53,270 nt of DNA from Candidatus Hadersleviella danica (lineage in GTDB: Bacteria; Chloroflexota; Anaerolineae; Promineifilales; Promineifilaceae): contig JADJSZ010000060.1 in NCBI GenBank assembly GCA_016711405.1, positions 1 to 53,270 on the forward strand. Direction: 5' to 3'. Below are positions 15,905-24,975 of the stretch, piece by piece. A program made the translations under genes and the position numbers. The notes under the pieces were generated by a model. The model was given only the letters and a program-made list of their open reading frames with translations. It ran no database searches and was not told the origin of the DNA. The stretch's first letter is position 1, and each line of letters opens with the position of its first letter.

Positions 15905-15985
15905 CTGTGTGGGTAGAGGTGTATTGGTTTATTAGTTTATTGGTCTATCGCACTACACCAATATACCAATATACCTCTTCTACAC
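15905..15985. repeat. Heptamer array TATTGGT facing ACCAATA
   Basis: GTATTGGTTTATTAGTTTAT (15920-15939) faces CACCAATATACCAATATACC (15956-15975). It occupies the gap between the permease start and the E2 terminator. Confidence 0.8.
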
Positions 15986-15992
15986 GCCCCGT

Positions 15993-16037
15993 TAAAAAAA
16001 AGACCCCACAAGCTCATCCAAGCTGTGGGGCCTTTTT
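15993..16037 (-). terminator. Rho-independent terminator after the keto-acid dehydrogenase operon
   Basis: Stem CCCCACAAGCT / AGCTGTGGGG with T-run on the minus strand (A-run at 15994-16000 on the plus strand) and a shorter T-run on the other side. It closes the minus-strand operon ending with the E2 gene. Confidence 0.85.
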
Positions 16038-16063
16038 ACTTTTTACTTTTTACCTTTCACTGC

Positions 16064-17368
16064 CTACTGCCACCCCTCCATGCGCTTCTTGATGTCCATT
16101 ACAAACGCATCGGCCGTGGCTCCGTCCAAAATGCGGTGGTCAAAACTAAAGCTCACATAGGCACAAGTGCGGATGGCAATCGCATCGTGAATGACCTTCA
16201 CCCGCTTTTCGATGAGGCCAATGCCCAAAATGCCCACCTGCGGCTGGTTGATAATCGGCGTGCCCATCAAACTGCCCGACGCGCCGTGATTGGTGATGGA
16301 GAACGTTCCCCCGCGCACCTCATCGGCTTGCAGGCGATTCACCCGCGCCCGCTCGGCCAAATCGTTAATCGTCCGCGCCAAGCCGAGCAAATTCAGGTTA
16401 TCCGCCCCCTTAATGACGGGCACAATCAGCCCGCCGGGGATGGCGGCGGCCATGCCGATGTTAATCTCTTTCTTGAGCAAAATCCCCTCGTCCGTCCATT
16501 GCCCATTGGCCAGCGGGTGTTTTTTGAGTGCTTCGGCGACAGCCATCACCCAATACGGCATAAATGTCAGCTTGACCCCGTCCCGCTCGAAAGCGGCGCG
16601 GTGCGCTGAACGATGGGTGGCCACGGCCGTTAAATCGAACTCGAACATTGTCGTCACATGCGGGCTGGTGCGCTTGCTGTGCACCATATGCTCCGCAATC
16701 GCCCGCCGCATCGCCGTCAGCGGTTGCACATCGCCCGCAGGCAAGGGAAAGGGATTGGGGACTGGGGACGAGGGACGGGAGACGTTTGTAGTGGCGGCTT
16801 TAGCCGTTTCAGGCTGGCTCACCGTCACAGTTGGTGTTGCAGGAGCGACAGCTTGGGTTGTTGCCCCGCTCTCCAAATAAGCCAACACATCCTTCTTCGT
16901 AATCCGCCCGTCCTTCCCCGACCCCTCAATCTGCCGCAAATCAAGGCCATGCTCGGCCGCCATCCGCGCCACCACAGGGCTAATCCAGCCCACCTCCGTC
17001 TCCCGCGTGGCCGTCTTCGGCTGGCCATTCACATGGATGGGTTTGGAGGACTGGGGACTAGGGACTGGGGACGCGACAGAAGGCACGGCCGTACTGCCGC
17101 CCCCCTGCTCCCCTGCTCCCCTGCTCCCCTGCTCCCCCGCAATCACCCCCAACACCGTCCCCACCGCCACCGTGGAGCCTTCGGGAACCAAAATCTCGGT
17201 CAGCACCCCCTCCCCTTCCGCCACAATTTCGGTGGTCACTTTGTCCGTCTCCACCTCCAACACAGGGTCATACGCCTTAATTTTGTCGCCTACTTTTTTC
17301 AGCCATTGGCCAATCGTGCCTTCAATGACCCCTTCGCCCATCTCGGGTAAAACAATGTTGATGCTCAT
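16064..17368 (-). CDS. Dihydrolipoyl acyltransferase, E2 of a 2-oxo-acid dehydrogenase complex
   Basis: Core enzyme of 434 residues that carries acyl groups on lipoyl-lysine. Residues 1-80 are the lipoyl domain with the lipoylated Lys in VETDKVTTEI. A variable linker follows (about 80-115). A peripheral-subunit-binding domain lies at about 120-160 (VARMAAEHGLDLRQIEGSG), a second linker at about 165-205, and the catalytic domain in the rest, ending with the active-site motif FSFDHRILDGA (His and Asp). Both linkers are encoded largely by repeat DNA: heptamers of GGGGAGC and GGGACTG type in the first, and a 23-bp REP palindrome (16786-16808) plus heptamers in the second. Branched-chain versus pyruvate specificity is open; the branched-chain type is my first guess from the E1 genes. 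Confidence 0.9.
   Translation of the reverse strand: MSINIVLPEMGEGVIEGTIGQWLKKVGDKIKAYDPVLEVETDKVTTEIVAEGEGVLTEILVPEGSTVAVGTVLGVIAGEQGSRGAGEQGGGSTAVPSVASPVPSPQSSKPIHVNGQPKTATRETEVGWISPVVARMAAEHGLDLRQIEGSGKDGRITKKDVLAYLESGATTQAVAPATPTVTVSQPETAKAATTNVSRPSSPVPNPFPLPAGDVQPLTAMRRAIAEHMVHSKRTSPHVTTMFEFDLTAVATHRSAHRAAFERDGVKLTFMPYWVMAVAEALKKHPLANGQWTDEGILLKKEINIGMAAAIPGGLIVPVIKGADNLNLLGLARTINDLAERARVNRLQADEVRGGTFSITNHGASGSLMGTPIINQPQVGILGIGLIEKRVKVIHDAIAIRTCAYVSFSFDHRILDGATADAFVMDIKKRMEGWQ
16786..16808. repeat. REP-like 23-bp copy inside the E2 linker
   Basis: Identical over 23 bp to the inverted arms at 33447-33469 and 33563-33585; the core is GGCGGCTTTAGCCG. On the minus strand it encodes TAKAATT in the second E2 linker. 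Confidence 0.9.
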
Positions 17369-17377
17369 GGGAAGTTC

Positions 17378-17450
17378 CTCGTTTAGCTGGTCCGCCTGTC
17401 AGCTAGTCAGCGAGTCAGCCTAATTACCAATTACCAATTACCAACCTACC
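17378..17450. repeat. Heptamer arrays between E1 and E2 genes
   Basis: GTCAGCT/AGTCAGC units (17397-17418) and TTACCAA units (17424-17444) fill the 77-bp gap. Confidence 0.75.
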
Positions 17451-19889
17451 AAAACACCCGCCGCTGAGACGGCCGCTCCCCATAAAAAATAGGGAAACTC
17501 TGCGGGTCACACTCGTGCATCAGCTCATACACCGCCTCAAAAATCTCCTCCCGGTTCGGCTTCGAGAAATAATTCCCATCCGAGCCATAAGCGGGGCGGT
17601 GTTCCAGCGCATTCAGCGTGCGCGGCTCAGCATCGAGGTGGCGATAGCCCCCCTGCACCTCCAGCACCTGCTGGAGCATATACGCCGTCGCCCCACCGGG
17701 CACATCCTCATCCACACACACCAACCGATTCGTCTTGGCCAGCGATTGCCCAATGCGGTGGTGAATATCAAACGGGAGCAGGGATTGCACGTCAATCACC
17801 TCCACCTCAATGCCGACAGCGTGGAGGTCTTCGGCCGCGTCCATTGCCAATTGGCACATCGCCCCATAGGTGATGAGCGTCACATCCGCCCCCTCGCGCA
17901 ACACTTCGGGCACACCCAGCGGAATCGTAATGTCGGCCAAGTTTTCGGGGAGCCGCTCCTTTTTGCGGTAGCCATTTAGCACTTCCACAATCAGGCCGGG
18001 GTCATCCCCCTTGAGCAGGGTGTTGTAAAAACCCACCGCACGGGTCATGTCGCGGGGGACGAGCACATGGATGCCGCGCAACATGTGGATGATGCTACTC
18101 ATGGGCGACCCCGAGTGCCACACCCCTTCCAGCCGGTGGCCACGGGTGCGGATAATGACGGGCGCTTTTTGCCCCCCCCGTGTGCGCCAACGCATCGTCG
18201 CCAAATCATCCGACATGATTTGCAGGGCGTACAAAATGTAATCGAGGTATTGGATTTCGGCGATGGGGCGCAAGCCGCGCATGGCCATGCCAATGGCCTG
18301 CCCCATAATCGTCGTCTCGCGGATGCCCGTATCGCTGACGCGCAAGTGGCCGTATTTGGCTTGCAAACCCGCCATTGCTTGGTTCACATCCCCCAAAAAG
18401 CCCACATCTTCGCCAAAGGCAATGATGCGCGGGTCACGGCCGAACATCGTCTCAAAATAGTTGTTCAGCACCGCAAACCCCGTCACCTCCTCCGCTTTGG
18501 CGGGGTAGATGGGTTTCACCTCCTGCACATGGGCGGGGGATTCGGCCGATTCGCTCCACAAATCGGAGCTGTATTCTTGCACATACGCCTGCCGCCGCTC
18601 GTTGCGCCATGCGATGAGTTGCTCACGGCCGTCCATCTTCTCGTGGCGGGTCAGCATCAGCACATCAAAAATCGTCTCCATAATCTCCCGCCGATTGGGG
18701 TAACGTCCCCTTAGCAACTTCTCCCGCGCCGTGCGGATGGCCGTTTGGTGGGCGGATTCGGCTTCGATGGTTTGGATAATTTTAGCCGCCGCTTGCCTAT
18801 CTTTATCCACAAAATTCACATAATCTTGCCACGCCGCTTGCTGTTCCTTGCGCACCGCTTCGGTGTCTTCCCGCTCTATCTCCTCCAACTCTTGCGGGCC
18901 GATGAGTTCCTCGCGCAACATCCAGTGGCGCATTTTGGCCACGCAATCATATTCCACCTCCCACGCCAGCCGTTCGGCCGTTTTATACCGCTCGTGGCTC
19001 CCCGAGGTGGAATGCCCCTGCGGTTGGGTCACTTCGATGACGTGAATGATAGCGGGGATGTGGTGCTGGCGGGCATTATCGGCGGCTTTCTGGTACGCCT
19101 CGACCAACGCGGGGTAATCCCATCCTTTCACCGTGTAAATGTCGTAGCCATTGCTCCCCCCTCCCGTTGGAAGCCCGACAGCAAAACCGACAAATTCTCT
19201 TTGACCATCTGGTGCTTGTTGGGCACAGAGATGCCGTAGCCATCGTCCCAAATGGAGATGACGGCCGGCGCACCCAACACCCCAATGGCGTTGACCGCCT
19301 CCCAGAACATGCCCTCGGCCGTGCTGGCGTTGCCAATCGTGCCAAACGCCACCTCATCCCCGTTGCGCGAGAATTGGGCGAACTGGTGCAACTCTTCAAT
19401 TTCCCGATACAGCCGCGAGGCGTAGGCCAGCCCGACGAGGCGGGGCATTTGGGCGGCCGTGGGGGAAATATCGGAGGCGCTGTTGTATTGGGCGGTCAAA
19501 TCCCGCCAACTGCCATCGGGGTTCAGGCTTCGGGTGGCAAAATGGGCGTTCATCAAACGGCCGCCCGTGGCAGGTTCCTTTTCTAAATCAGTGTGGGCGT
19601 AAAGCTGGGCGAAAAAGCTCTGGATGGAGATTTCGCCCAAGGCGAGCATGAAGGTTTGGTCGCGGTAATAGCCACTGCGGAAGTCGCCGTGGCGAAAGGC
19701 GTGGGCCATGGCGATTTGGGCCGCTTCTTTGCCATCGCCGAAGATGCCGAATTTGGCACGGCCGCTGAGCACCTCGCGCCGCCCAATCAGGCTGGCTTGT
19801 CGGCTCCGAAAAGCGGTGCGGTAATCGTCCACCACCTGCTCGGCGGTAACGATGTGGGATAGGTCGAAGGGGGGTGTGGGGGTGGTCAT
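17446..19889 (-). CDS. Fused E1 alpha-beta 2-oxo-acid dehydrogenase, first paralogue, one frameshift
   Basis: Thiamine-diphosphate decarboxylase of about 814 residues, E1 alpha and beta in one chain, of the form common in Bacteroidetes-type branched-chain dehydrogenases. The alpha half has GTIGNASTAEGMFWE then WDDGYGISVP; the usual thiamine-binding Gly-Asp-(Gly/Ala) reads Gly-Asn-Ala here. The beta half has IAFGEDVGFLGDVNQ and GHSTSGSHERY earlier on. The frame breaks at the six-C run 19156-19161; both pieces overlap there and rejoin as GFQREGG-SNGYDIYTVKG. The gene is followed by E2 after 77 bp of repeat. Asn in place of Asp in a metal-binding motif is odd and could be real or an error. Confidence 0.85.
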
Positions 19890-20263
19890 GGGGAATGGGG
19901 TAAAAGCGGGTACCCTTCGGGACTTGCAAACGTAATCATTTCCAGATTGGAAATAACCTGAAAATGTTTGGCATTATGAGTCACCAACGGGATTTTGAGT
20001 TCCAGAGCCGTCGCCGCCAACCAACAATCTTCCGAAGGTGGTGGGCGCCGTGGCCTGAATTTCTGCCCATTGTGGGCAATGTCTCGTTGGACCAACAACG
20101 GTAAATGTTTGTTTCAGATAACCTTCCATTTCTTGGATGCGTTTGCTCTGCCATTGGTAGATTTTGCCGCCACAGACGATAGAACCAGATTTTGGTTCTC
20201 TAAAACGGCAAAGTTGGCATCTCGTTTGAGCGAATTGGTATCTACTAAAAGCGCATTATTCAT
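19886..20263 (-). pseudogene. PIN-domain toxin (VapC-like), frame broken twice
   Basis: The N-terminus MNNALLVDTNSLKRDANF has the first catalytic Asp of the PIN ribonuclease fold, then the frame ends; the sequence continues in a second frame (IYQWQSKRIQEMEGYLKQTF, the VapC helix region) and a third (SEDCWLAATALELKIPLVTHNAKHF, the C-terminal catalytic Asp and conserved T-x-N-x-x-x-F). At least two indels are needed to join them. Unlike most breaks in this window they are not at long homopolymers, so genuine decay is possible. The start overlaps the antitoxin stop by ATGA. Confidence 0.75.
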
Positions 20264-20580
20264 GGTTCCCAATCCAAAATACGTGGTGTTTGACGCAATT
20301 CGCGGATGAATGCATCAAATTCATCGGCCGTTTCCTCTGCTGGCCAAAAATCAGGCGTGTTTTCCGCCAAATTTTGAGCGGCGGGGGCTTGCCAAATGAT
20401 GAGGTATGGGGGAATGGCAAAATCAGCGCGAACAGGTGGCTTTTGCTGGAAAATAACCAGCCATTCTTCACGCTCTTCATCAGATAAGGCTTGCACCAGA
20501 GTTTGTTTTTGCACAGGCGTTAATGCCTGAAAATCGTGATGCAGTTTTTTTAATGGGGTAGGTAATGTTGCAACTGTCAT
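20260..20580 (-). CDS. Putative antitoxin partner of the PIN toxin
   Basis: A 106-residue protein that starts MTVATLPTPLKKLHHDF, preceded by a modest ribosome site (GGTCAATTT is weak). It ends DAFIRELRQTPRILDWEP and overlaps the PIN gene by ATGA. I recognise no domain; the acidic, leucine-rich first half (LTPVQKQTLVQALSDEER) could be a short helix-turn or coiled segment. The role as antitoxin is inferred only from gene order and overlap with a VapC-like toxin. The pair sits between two E1 genes and interrupts what would otherwise be a compact operon. Confidence 0.6.
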   Translation of the reverse strand: MTVATLPTPLKKLHHDFQALTPVQKQTLVQALSDEEREEWLVIFQQKPPVRADFAIPPYLIIWQAPAAQNLAENTPDFWPAEETADEFDAFIRELRQTPRILDWEP

Positions 20581-20610
20581 AAATTGACCTCCATCTGGAA
20601 ATGCGAACAA

Positions 20611-22695
20611 CTAAAACGCCAACAATTCCTCCATTTTAGCCTGAATCTTCGCCACTGTGGGAACCACCCCTTCCATCAACGTCTGGCTAAACGGAACCAT
20701 CACGGCCGGGGCCGCCACCCGCGCCACAGGCGCATCCAAATCCGTAAACGCCTCGGCCGCAATCACGGCCGCAATCTCCGCCCCAAAGCCGCCAAACTCA
20801 ATATCCTCATGCACCACCAGCACCTTACCCGTCTTGCGCACCGATTGTAACACCAGTTCCTTGTCCCACGGCGAAAGCGTCCGCAAATCAATCAGTTCGA
20901 TATTCCCTCGGCCGCCAATCGCCTGCGCCGCCAACTCACACCGCTCCACCATCGCCCCCCACGTCACCACCGTCAAATCCGTGCCCGTCTGCACCAAGTG
21001 CCCACGGCCGAACGGCAACACATACTCATCGCCGGGGTACGGCCGCCGCGCCCACGCCGCATCCAACATCGCCCGATGCTCAAAAAAGATGACCGGGTCA
21101 TTGCCGCGCAGGGCGGCGCGGAGCAGGCCGACCGCATCGGCCGCGTTGGAAGGCACGGCCATCTGCCAGCCCACTGCATGGGTATACGTCACTTCGCTGG
21201 TCACACTGTGCCACGGGTCGCCAATTTTGCGATAGCCGCCGGGGATGCGCACCACCAGCGGGGCCGCAAAATTGTTGTCGGTGCGCCAGCGCAAACTGCC
21301 GCAATTGTTGATTTGCTCCGTGGCGGGGTCGGCGTATTTGCGGAACTGGATTTCGGGCACGGGGAGCAAACCCGCCAAGGCCATGCCTACTGCTCGGCCG
21401 ATAATCCCCTCCTCCGACAAGCTCGTATCAAACACCCGCGCCTCGCCAAACTGCTTTTGCAACCCCACCGTGGCCGCATGAACGCCCCCCTTAAAGCCCA
21501 CATCTTCCCCAAAGACCACACAGCGGGGGTTCGTTTTTAGCTCCACCTCCAGCGTCTTGCGAATCGCCTCAATCATGGTCAGGCGCGAAGGGGAGGGGGG
21601 GTGGGGAATGTCGCTCCCCTTGGGCAAGACAATGCCTTCGGGCAACAGCCCGCCCTTCTTTTGGATGGTTTGCGGGTCGTGGAAGGCGTAAAGCGTCACA
21701 TCGGCCGTGTTTGGCTCGGGGGCGGCGATGGCTTGCTCGGCCGCCTGCCGCACTTGGGCAACCGCCTCCGCCTTTATCTCATCCCACTCTTCTTGGCTGA
21801 ACTGGCTGGGCACGAGGTAGGTGTACAAGGCGGAGAGCGGGTCGCGGGCGCGTTCTTCCGCCCGCTCCGCCTCATCTTTATATGCTTGGTTGTCCACGCT
21901 GGAGTGCCCCGACAGGCGTGGCACTGTCAGGCGCAACAGGGCGGGGCCGTGGCCAGCCCGCACATGGCTGACGGCCGCTTGCACGAGGTCGGCCGTTTCC
22001 GCTGGCTCTGTGCCGCTCCCATCCCAAATGGCCAACCCACCAAAGCTGGCCAAATTGGCCGCAATGTTGCTCCCCGGCGTTTGCAAGGGGGATTTGACCG
22101 AGATGGCGTAGCCGTTGTCTTCGATGAAGAACAGCACGGGTAGTTGCAAGGTGGTGGCCATCGTTAGGGATGACCAAAAGCCGTTGGTGGACACAGAGCC
22201 ATCCCCCCCACAGACGACGGCCATGCTTTGCTGCAACGCCTCTTCCCCCAACTGTTCGGTGCGGTAGCGGATGGCTTGCGCCCAGCCCACGGCCGGGGTG
22301 TATTGCGACCCCACATCCCCTGCCATCGGCAACACCGTCGGGCCGCCATCGCGGGGGAGCATGTTGACAACCACGCCCACATCTCGGCCGCCCGAAACGC
22401 CGCCGGGCTTGGCCATGCCGCTCAAAAAGCTCTCCAGTGGGGTCAGGCCAATGCCGAGCATCAGCGGCCGTGAGCGGTAATAGGCGCTCACCGCATCAAA
22501 GGGCTGGCGCAGCAGTTGCGCCAAGAGCAGTTGCCCCAATTCGTGGCCGCTGGCCGAAAATTGGTATTTGACGTGCCCGTGCGGGGTCAATTCTCGCTCT
22601 TCGATTTCGTCCATAGCGCGGGAAACCCACGCTAGGTGGGCCAACTTGCGCCAATCATAGGTCACAGGGGCGGAGGTGGTGGTTGGGTGAGACAT
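20611..22695 (-). CDS. Fused E1 alpha-beta 2-oxo-acid dehydrogenase, second paralogue
   Basis: A 694-residue fused E1 with an unbroken frame. Alpha half: GHELGQLLLAQLL at the N-terminus, thiamine motif VVCGGDGSVSTNGFW then FIEDNGYAISVKS (canonical GDG...N pattern). Beta half: FGEDVGFKGGVHAATVGLQKQF, GRAVGMALAGLLPVPEIQF, PGGYRKIGDPWHSV and VVHEDIEFGGFGAEI. It is shorter than the first paralogue and more regular. Order on the minus strand is GntR regulator, this gene, PIN pair, first E1, E2. Two E1 enzymes feeding one E2, or one acting with a distant partner, are both possible. The dihydrolipoyl dehydrogenase (E3) is not in the window. Confidence 0.9.
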   Translation of the reverse strand: MSHPTTTSAPVTYDWRKLAHLAWVSRAMDEIEERELTPHGHVKYQFSASGHELGQLLLAQLLRQPFDAVSAYYRSRPLMLGIGLTPLESFLSGMAKPGGVSGGRDVGVVVNMLPRDGGPTVLPMAGDVGSQYTPAVGWAQAIRYRTEQLGEEALQQSMAVVCGGDGSVSTNGFWSSLTMATTLQLPVLFFIEDNGYAISVKSPLQTPGSNIAANLASFGGLAIWDGSGTEPAETADLVQAAVSHVRAGHGPALLRLTVPRLSGHSSVDNQAYKDEAERAEERARDPLSALYTYLVPSQFSQEEWDEIKAEAVAQVRQAAEQAIAAPEPNTADVTLYAFHDPQTIQKKGGLLPEGIVLPKGSDIPHPPSPSRLTMIEAIRKTLEVELKTNPRCVVFGEDVGFKGGVHAATVGLQKQFGEARVFDTSLSEEGIIGRAVGMALAGLLPVPEIQFRKYADPATEQINNCGSLRWRTDNNFAAPLVVRIPGGYRKIGDPWHSVTSEVTYTHAVGWQMAVPSNAADAVGLLRAALRGNDPVIFFEHRAMLDAAWARRPYPGDEYVLPFGRGHLVQTGTDLTVVTWGAMVERCELAAQAIGGRGNIELIDLRTLSPWDKELVLQSVRKTGKVLVVHEDIEFGGFGAEIAAVIAAEAFTDLDAPVARVAAPAVMVPFSQTLMEGVVPTVAKIQAKMEELLAF

Positions 22696-22755
22696 GGGGG
22701 AGGGGGAGAGTAAGGGCGTAACAGAGGAAGAGAGGGGAGCGCATTCGCTTATGGC

Positions 22756-23409
22756 TTACGGCTTAAGGCTTACGGCTATGACCGCTCCCGCCAAATGTTG
22801 TTCGAGGGCGGCGCAGGCGGCCGAGACATCGCCATCGCGGGCGTGGGCCAAAATGGCGCGGTGTTCTTGTTGGGAGGTGTGCAGTTGCGAGCCGTTCACC
22901 CGCTGGGTAATGAGGTAGCGCACGACGTTGGTGTGCAGGGTTTTGACCACATCGAGCAGGTGGAACATGCCCGACGGCCGATACAACGCCTCGTGGAACT
23001 GCCAGTTCAGGTCGGCCCAGTGGCGCAAATTGGGTTCGATGTCAATGTGGTTGAGGATGGCTTCGGCCGTCAGGAAGTCGGCCGTGGTCATGCGTGGGAT
23101 GGCGCGGCGCAGGGCGATGCTCTCGAGGGCGATGCGCATGGTGTAAAGCTCTTCGATTTCGGCCGTGTTCAGACTGGTGACGATGGCTCCCCGATTGTGG
23201 ATGATGTCCACCAACCCCTCCGCTTGCAATTGGAACAATGCCTCGCGCACGGGGATTTTGCTCACTTGGAAGGTGGCCGCGATTTCGTCTTGGCGCAGGG
23301 ATTGGCCGCTGTGGAGTTGGCCTTGCAAAATCGCTTTCCGCAACGCTTCAGCGATACGATCGGCCGTGTTCTGGCTGGGGGGGAGAGTGTCGAGGCCATT
23401 AAGCGTCAT
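22756..23409 (-). CDS. GntR-family transcription regulator, FCD (FadR) subgroup
   Basis: A 217-residue regulator. The winged helix-turn-helix is at residues about 15-80 (GQSLRQDEIAATFQVSKIPVREALFQLQAEGLV), the family's DNA-recognition pattern P-V-R-E-A-L-x-x-L. The FCD ligand domain follows, with metal-site residues expected around ADLNWQFHEALYRP and QEHRAILAH. The gene is first in the E1/E2 cluster, so it may sense a keto acid or branched-chain metabolite. The last codons (AVSLKP, stop) are encoded by GTAAGCC-type heptamers. An operator palindrome lies just upstream. Confidence 0.9.
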   Translation of the reverse strand: MTLNGLDTLPPSQNTADRIAEALRKAILQGQLHSGQSLRQDEIAATFQVSKIPVREALFQLQAEGLVDIIHNRGAIVTSLNTAEIEELYTMRIALESIALRRAIPRMTTADFLTAEAILNHIDIEPNLRHWADLNWQFHEALYRPSGMFHLLDVVKTLHTNVVRYLITQRVNGSQLHTSQQEHRAILAHARDGDVSAACAALEQHLAGAVIAVSLKP

Positions 23410-23423
23410 GCTCTTAACTGTAT

Positions 23424-23437
23424 AATCGTATACGATT
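23424..23437. promoter_or_regulatory. Palindromic operator upstream of the GntR gene
   Basis: A perfect 14-bp palindrome, AATCGTATACGATT, 15 bases from the regulator's start codon and flanked by an AT-rich stretch. The central GTATAC is the usual core of FadR/FCD-type operators. Probable autoregulatory site. Confidence 0.7.
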
Positions 23438-23630
23438 TACGTCAAGAGAAAAATGGGACGTGTTGAGCGATTGCTTCTTCTTCCCGCTTTTCTTCGGTAA
23501 GCCTCCCATTAGATTCCTATACGTGCCTCCCCGCAAACCGTATAATTACCGAGTAGATACCCCTGTATCACCCCCGTCTCTTTTCCACATTGTTCATTGT
23601 TCATTGTAAATTGACACAAGGAATAGACCC

Positions 23631-24713
23631 ATGTCCTTTCTCTGGGCCGTTGGCGGCTTTCTCCTCATTCTCACCCCCCTCATTCTCATTCACGAATATG
23701 GCCATTTTATCGCCGCTCGCCTGAGCAAAATTCGCGTCGAAGAATTTGGGTTGGGTTTTCCTCCCCGTGCGGTCACCCTTTTTGAGCGCAACGGAACCAT
23801 CTTTTCCCTAAACTGGATTCCCATCGGTGGCTTTGTACGGCCAGCAGGGGAAGACAATCCCGACATCCCCGGTGGCCTTGCCTCCGCTTCCAAACACGCC
23901 CGCCTTTTTGTGCTGGCCGCTGGTTCGTTGGCCAATTTTGTTTTGGCTTTCGTGCTGTTTACGATTATGTTCAGCCTGCCCCAACCCGTGGTGAACGAAG
24001 CACTGGTGGCGGTGAGTGGGGTGGCGGAAGGTTCGCCTGCGGCCGTGGCGGGCTTGGAAGATGGTGATGTGTTCGTCAGCGTGAACAGTGTGCCGATTGC
24101 AGGGGATTTTGAAGCATTGACAGGTGAAATTCAGGCCAACCTTGGCCGTGATGTGACCCTGCTGATGGAGCGCGACGGCGAGCCATTCACGGCCGTGCTC
24201 GTGCCTCGCGTCCCCGGCGAATACGATGCCAGCCGCGAAGGGGCTGTCGGTGTCCGCCTCAGCCACCCGGCCACAGGCGAAATTAGCTCGATGGGCGTGC
24301 CCCGTGCGGCCGTCGAATCCGTTGCCACCATGTGGAACATTGTCTACATGACCGTGCGGATGCCTGTTGATTTGCTGGCGGGGCAAGTCGCCCCCGAAGA
24401 AGCACGGGTCGTGAGCGTGGTCGGCATTAGCCAAATGGCTGGCCAAGCCACCCAACAAACGGTGAACACAGGTGACATCACCTACATCCTCTCCCTTGCA
24501 GGGGTGATTAGTGTCGCTTTGGGCTTTACCAATTTGCTCCCCATTCCTGCCCTTGATGGCGGCCGTATCATCTTCGTCCTCATTGAAGCGGTGCGCGGCC
24601 GTCGCGTAGAACCTGAATACGAGGGCATGGTTCATGCCATTGGCATGATTTTGCTCCTCGTCCTCATGGTTGTGCTCATTGTGCAAGATGTGGTGAATCC
24701 CCTTCCCATGTAA
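23631..24713 (+). CDS. rseP: Site-2 metalloprotease (RseP/RasP type)
   Basis: Intramembrane zinc protease of 360 residues. The zinc site HEYGHFIAARL lies in helix 1 (residues about 21-31). PIGGFVRPAGED is the family's membrane re-entrant beta-hairpin region. A PDZ domain covers residues about 125-215 (VAEGSPAAVAGLEDGDVFVSVNS). The second zinc-ligand motif NLLPIPALDGGRI (Asp ligand) is in a late helix. All catalytic residues are intact, four helices are likely, and length is normal. It is known to release membrane-bound anti-sigma factors by cleavage; no dxr/ispG neighbours are present here. A Rho-independent terminator follows about 95 bp downstream. Confidence 0.92.
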   Translation: MSFLWAVGGFLLILTPLILIHEYGHFIAARLSKIRVEEFGLGFPPRAVTLFERNGTIFSLNWIPIGGFVRPAGEDNPDIPGGLASASKHARLFVLAAGSLANFVLAFVLFTIMFSLPQPVVNEALVAVSGVAEGSPAAVAGLEDGDVFVSVNSVPIAGDFEALTGEIQANLGRDVTLLMERDGEPFTAVLVPRVPGEYDASREGAVGVRLSHPATGEISSMGVPRAAVESVATMWNIVYMTVRMPVDLLAGQVAPEEARVVSVVGISQMAGQATQQTVNTGDITYILSLAGVISVALGFTNLLPIPALDGGRIIFVLIEAVRGRRVEPEYEGMVHAIGMILLLVLMVVLIVQDVVNPLPM

Positions 24714-24724
24714 AGTGATGTAAT

Positions 24725-24790
24725 TGTGTATTGGTGTAATCAAAAGCCTCTCATGCACCCATATACCAATAAACCACTACACCAATAAAC
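24725..24790. repeat. Heptamer array TATTGGT facing its complement
   Basis: GTGTATTGGTGTAAT (24726-24740) faces ATATACCAATAAACCACTAC (24760-24779) and repeats the family seen at 2496-2592. Confidence 0.75.
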
Positions 24791-24808
24791 CCTCTTAAAC
24801 TGTTGGTG

Positions 24809-24845
24809 AGAAACTGGGTTTTACCAAAAGCCCAGTTTCTTTTTG
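24809..24845 (+). terminator. Rho-independent terminator after rseP
   Basis: Stem AGAAACTGGG / CCCAGTTTCT with a short inner stem and a T-run (24841-24844). Confidence 0.85.
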
Positions 24846-24975
24846 TCTCTAACCTGTAGCAGATAGAGGCAAGAGATAGAGATAGAGGAAATCCATCGTT
24901 GGTTGGCCAATTGTATATCTTTCTATCTCTATCTCTACACTCTATCTTTCGAGTAACCACTAACAAATAACTGCC

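Noticed and set aside
17446..22695. The two E1 genes being an assembly duplication
   Set aside because: They differ in length, motifs and start sequence throughout, so they are true paralogues rather than a repeated assembly segment.
23808..24758. Minus-strand open frame of 316 codons opposite rseP
   Set aside because: It is His-rich because it is the complement of a hydrophobic protein; the plus strand carries HExxH and LDGG.
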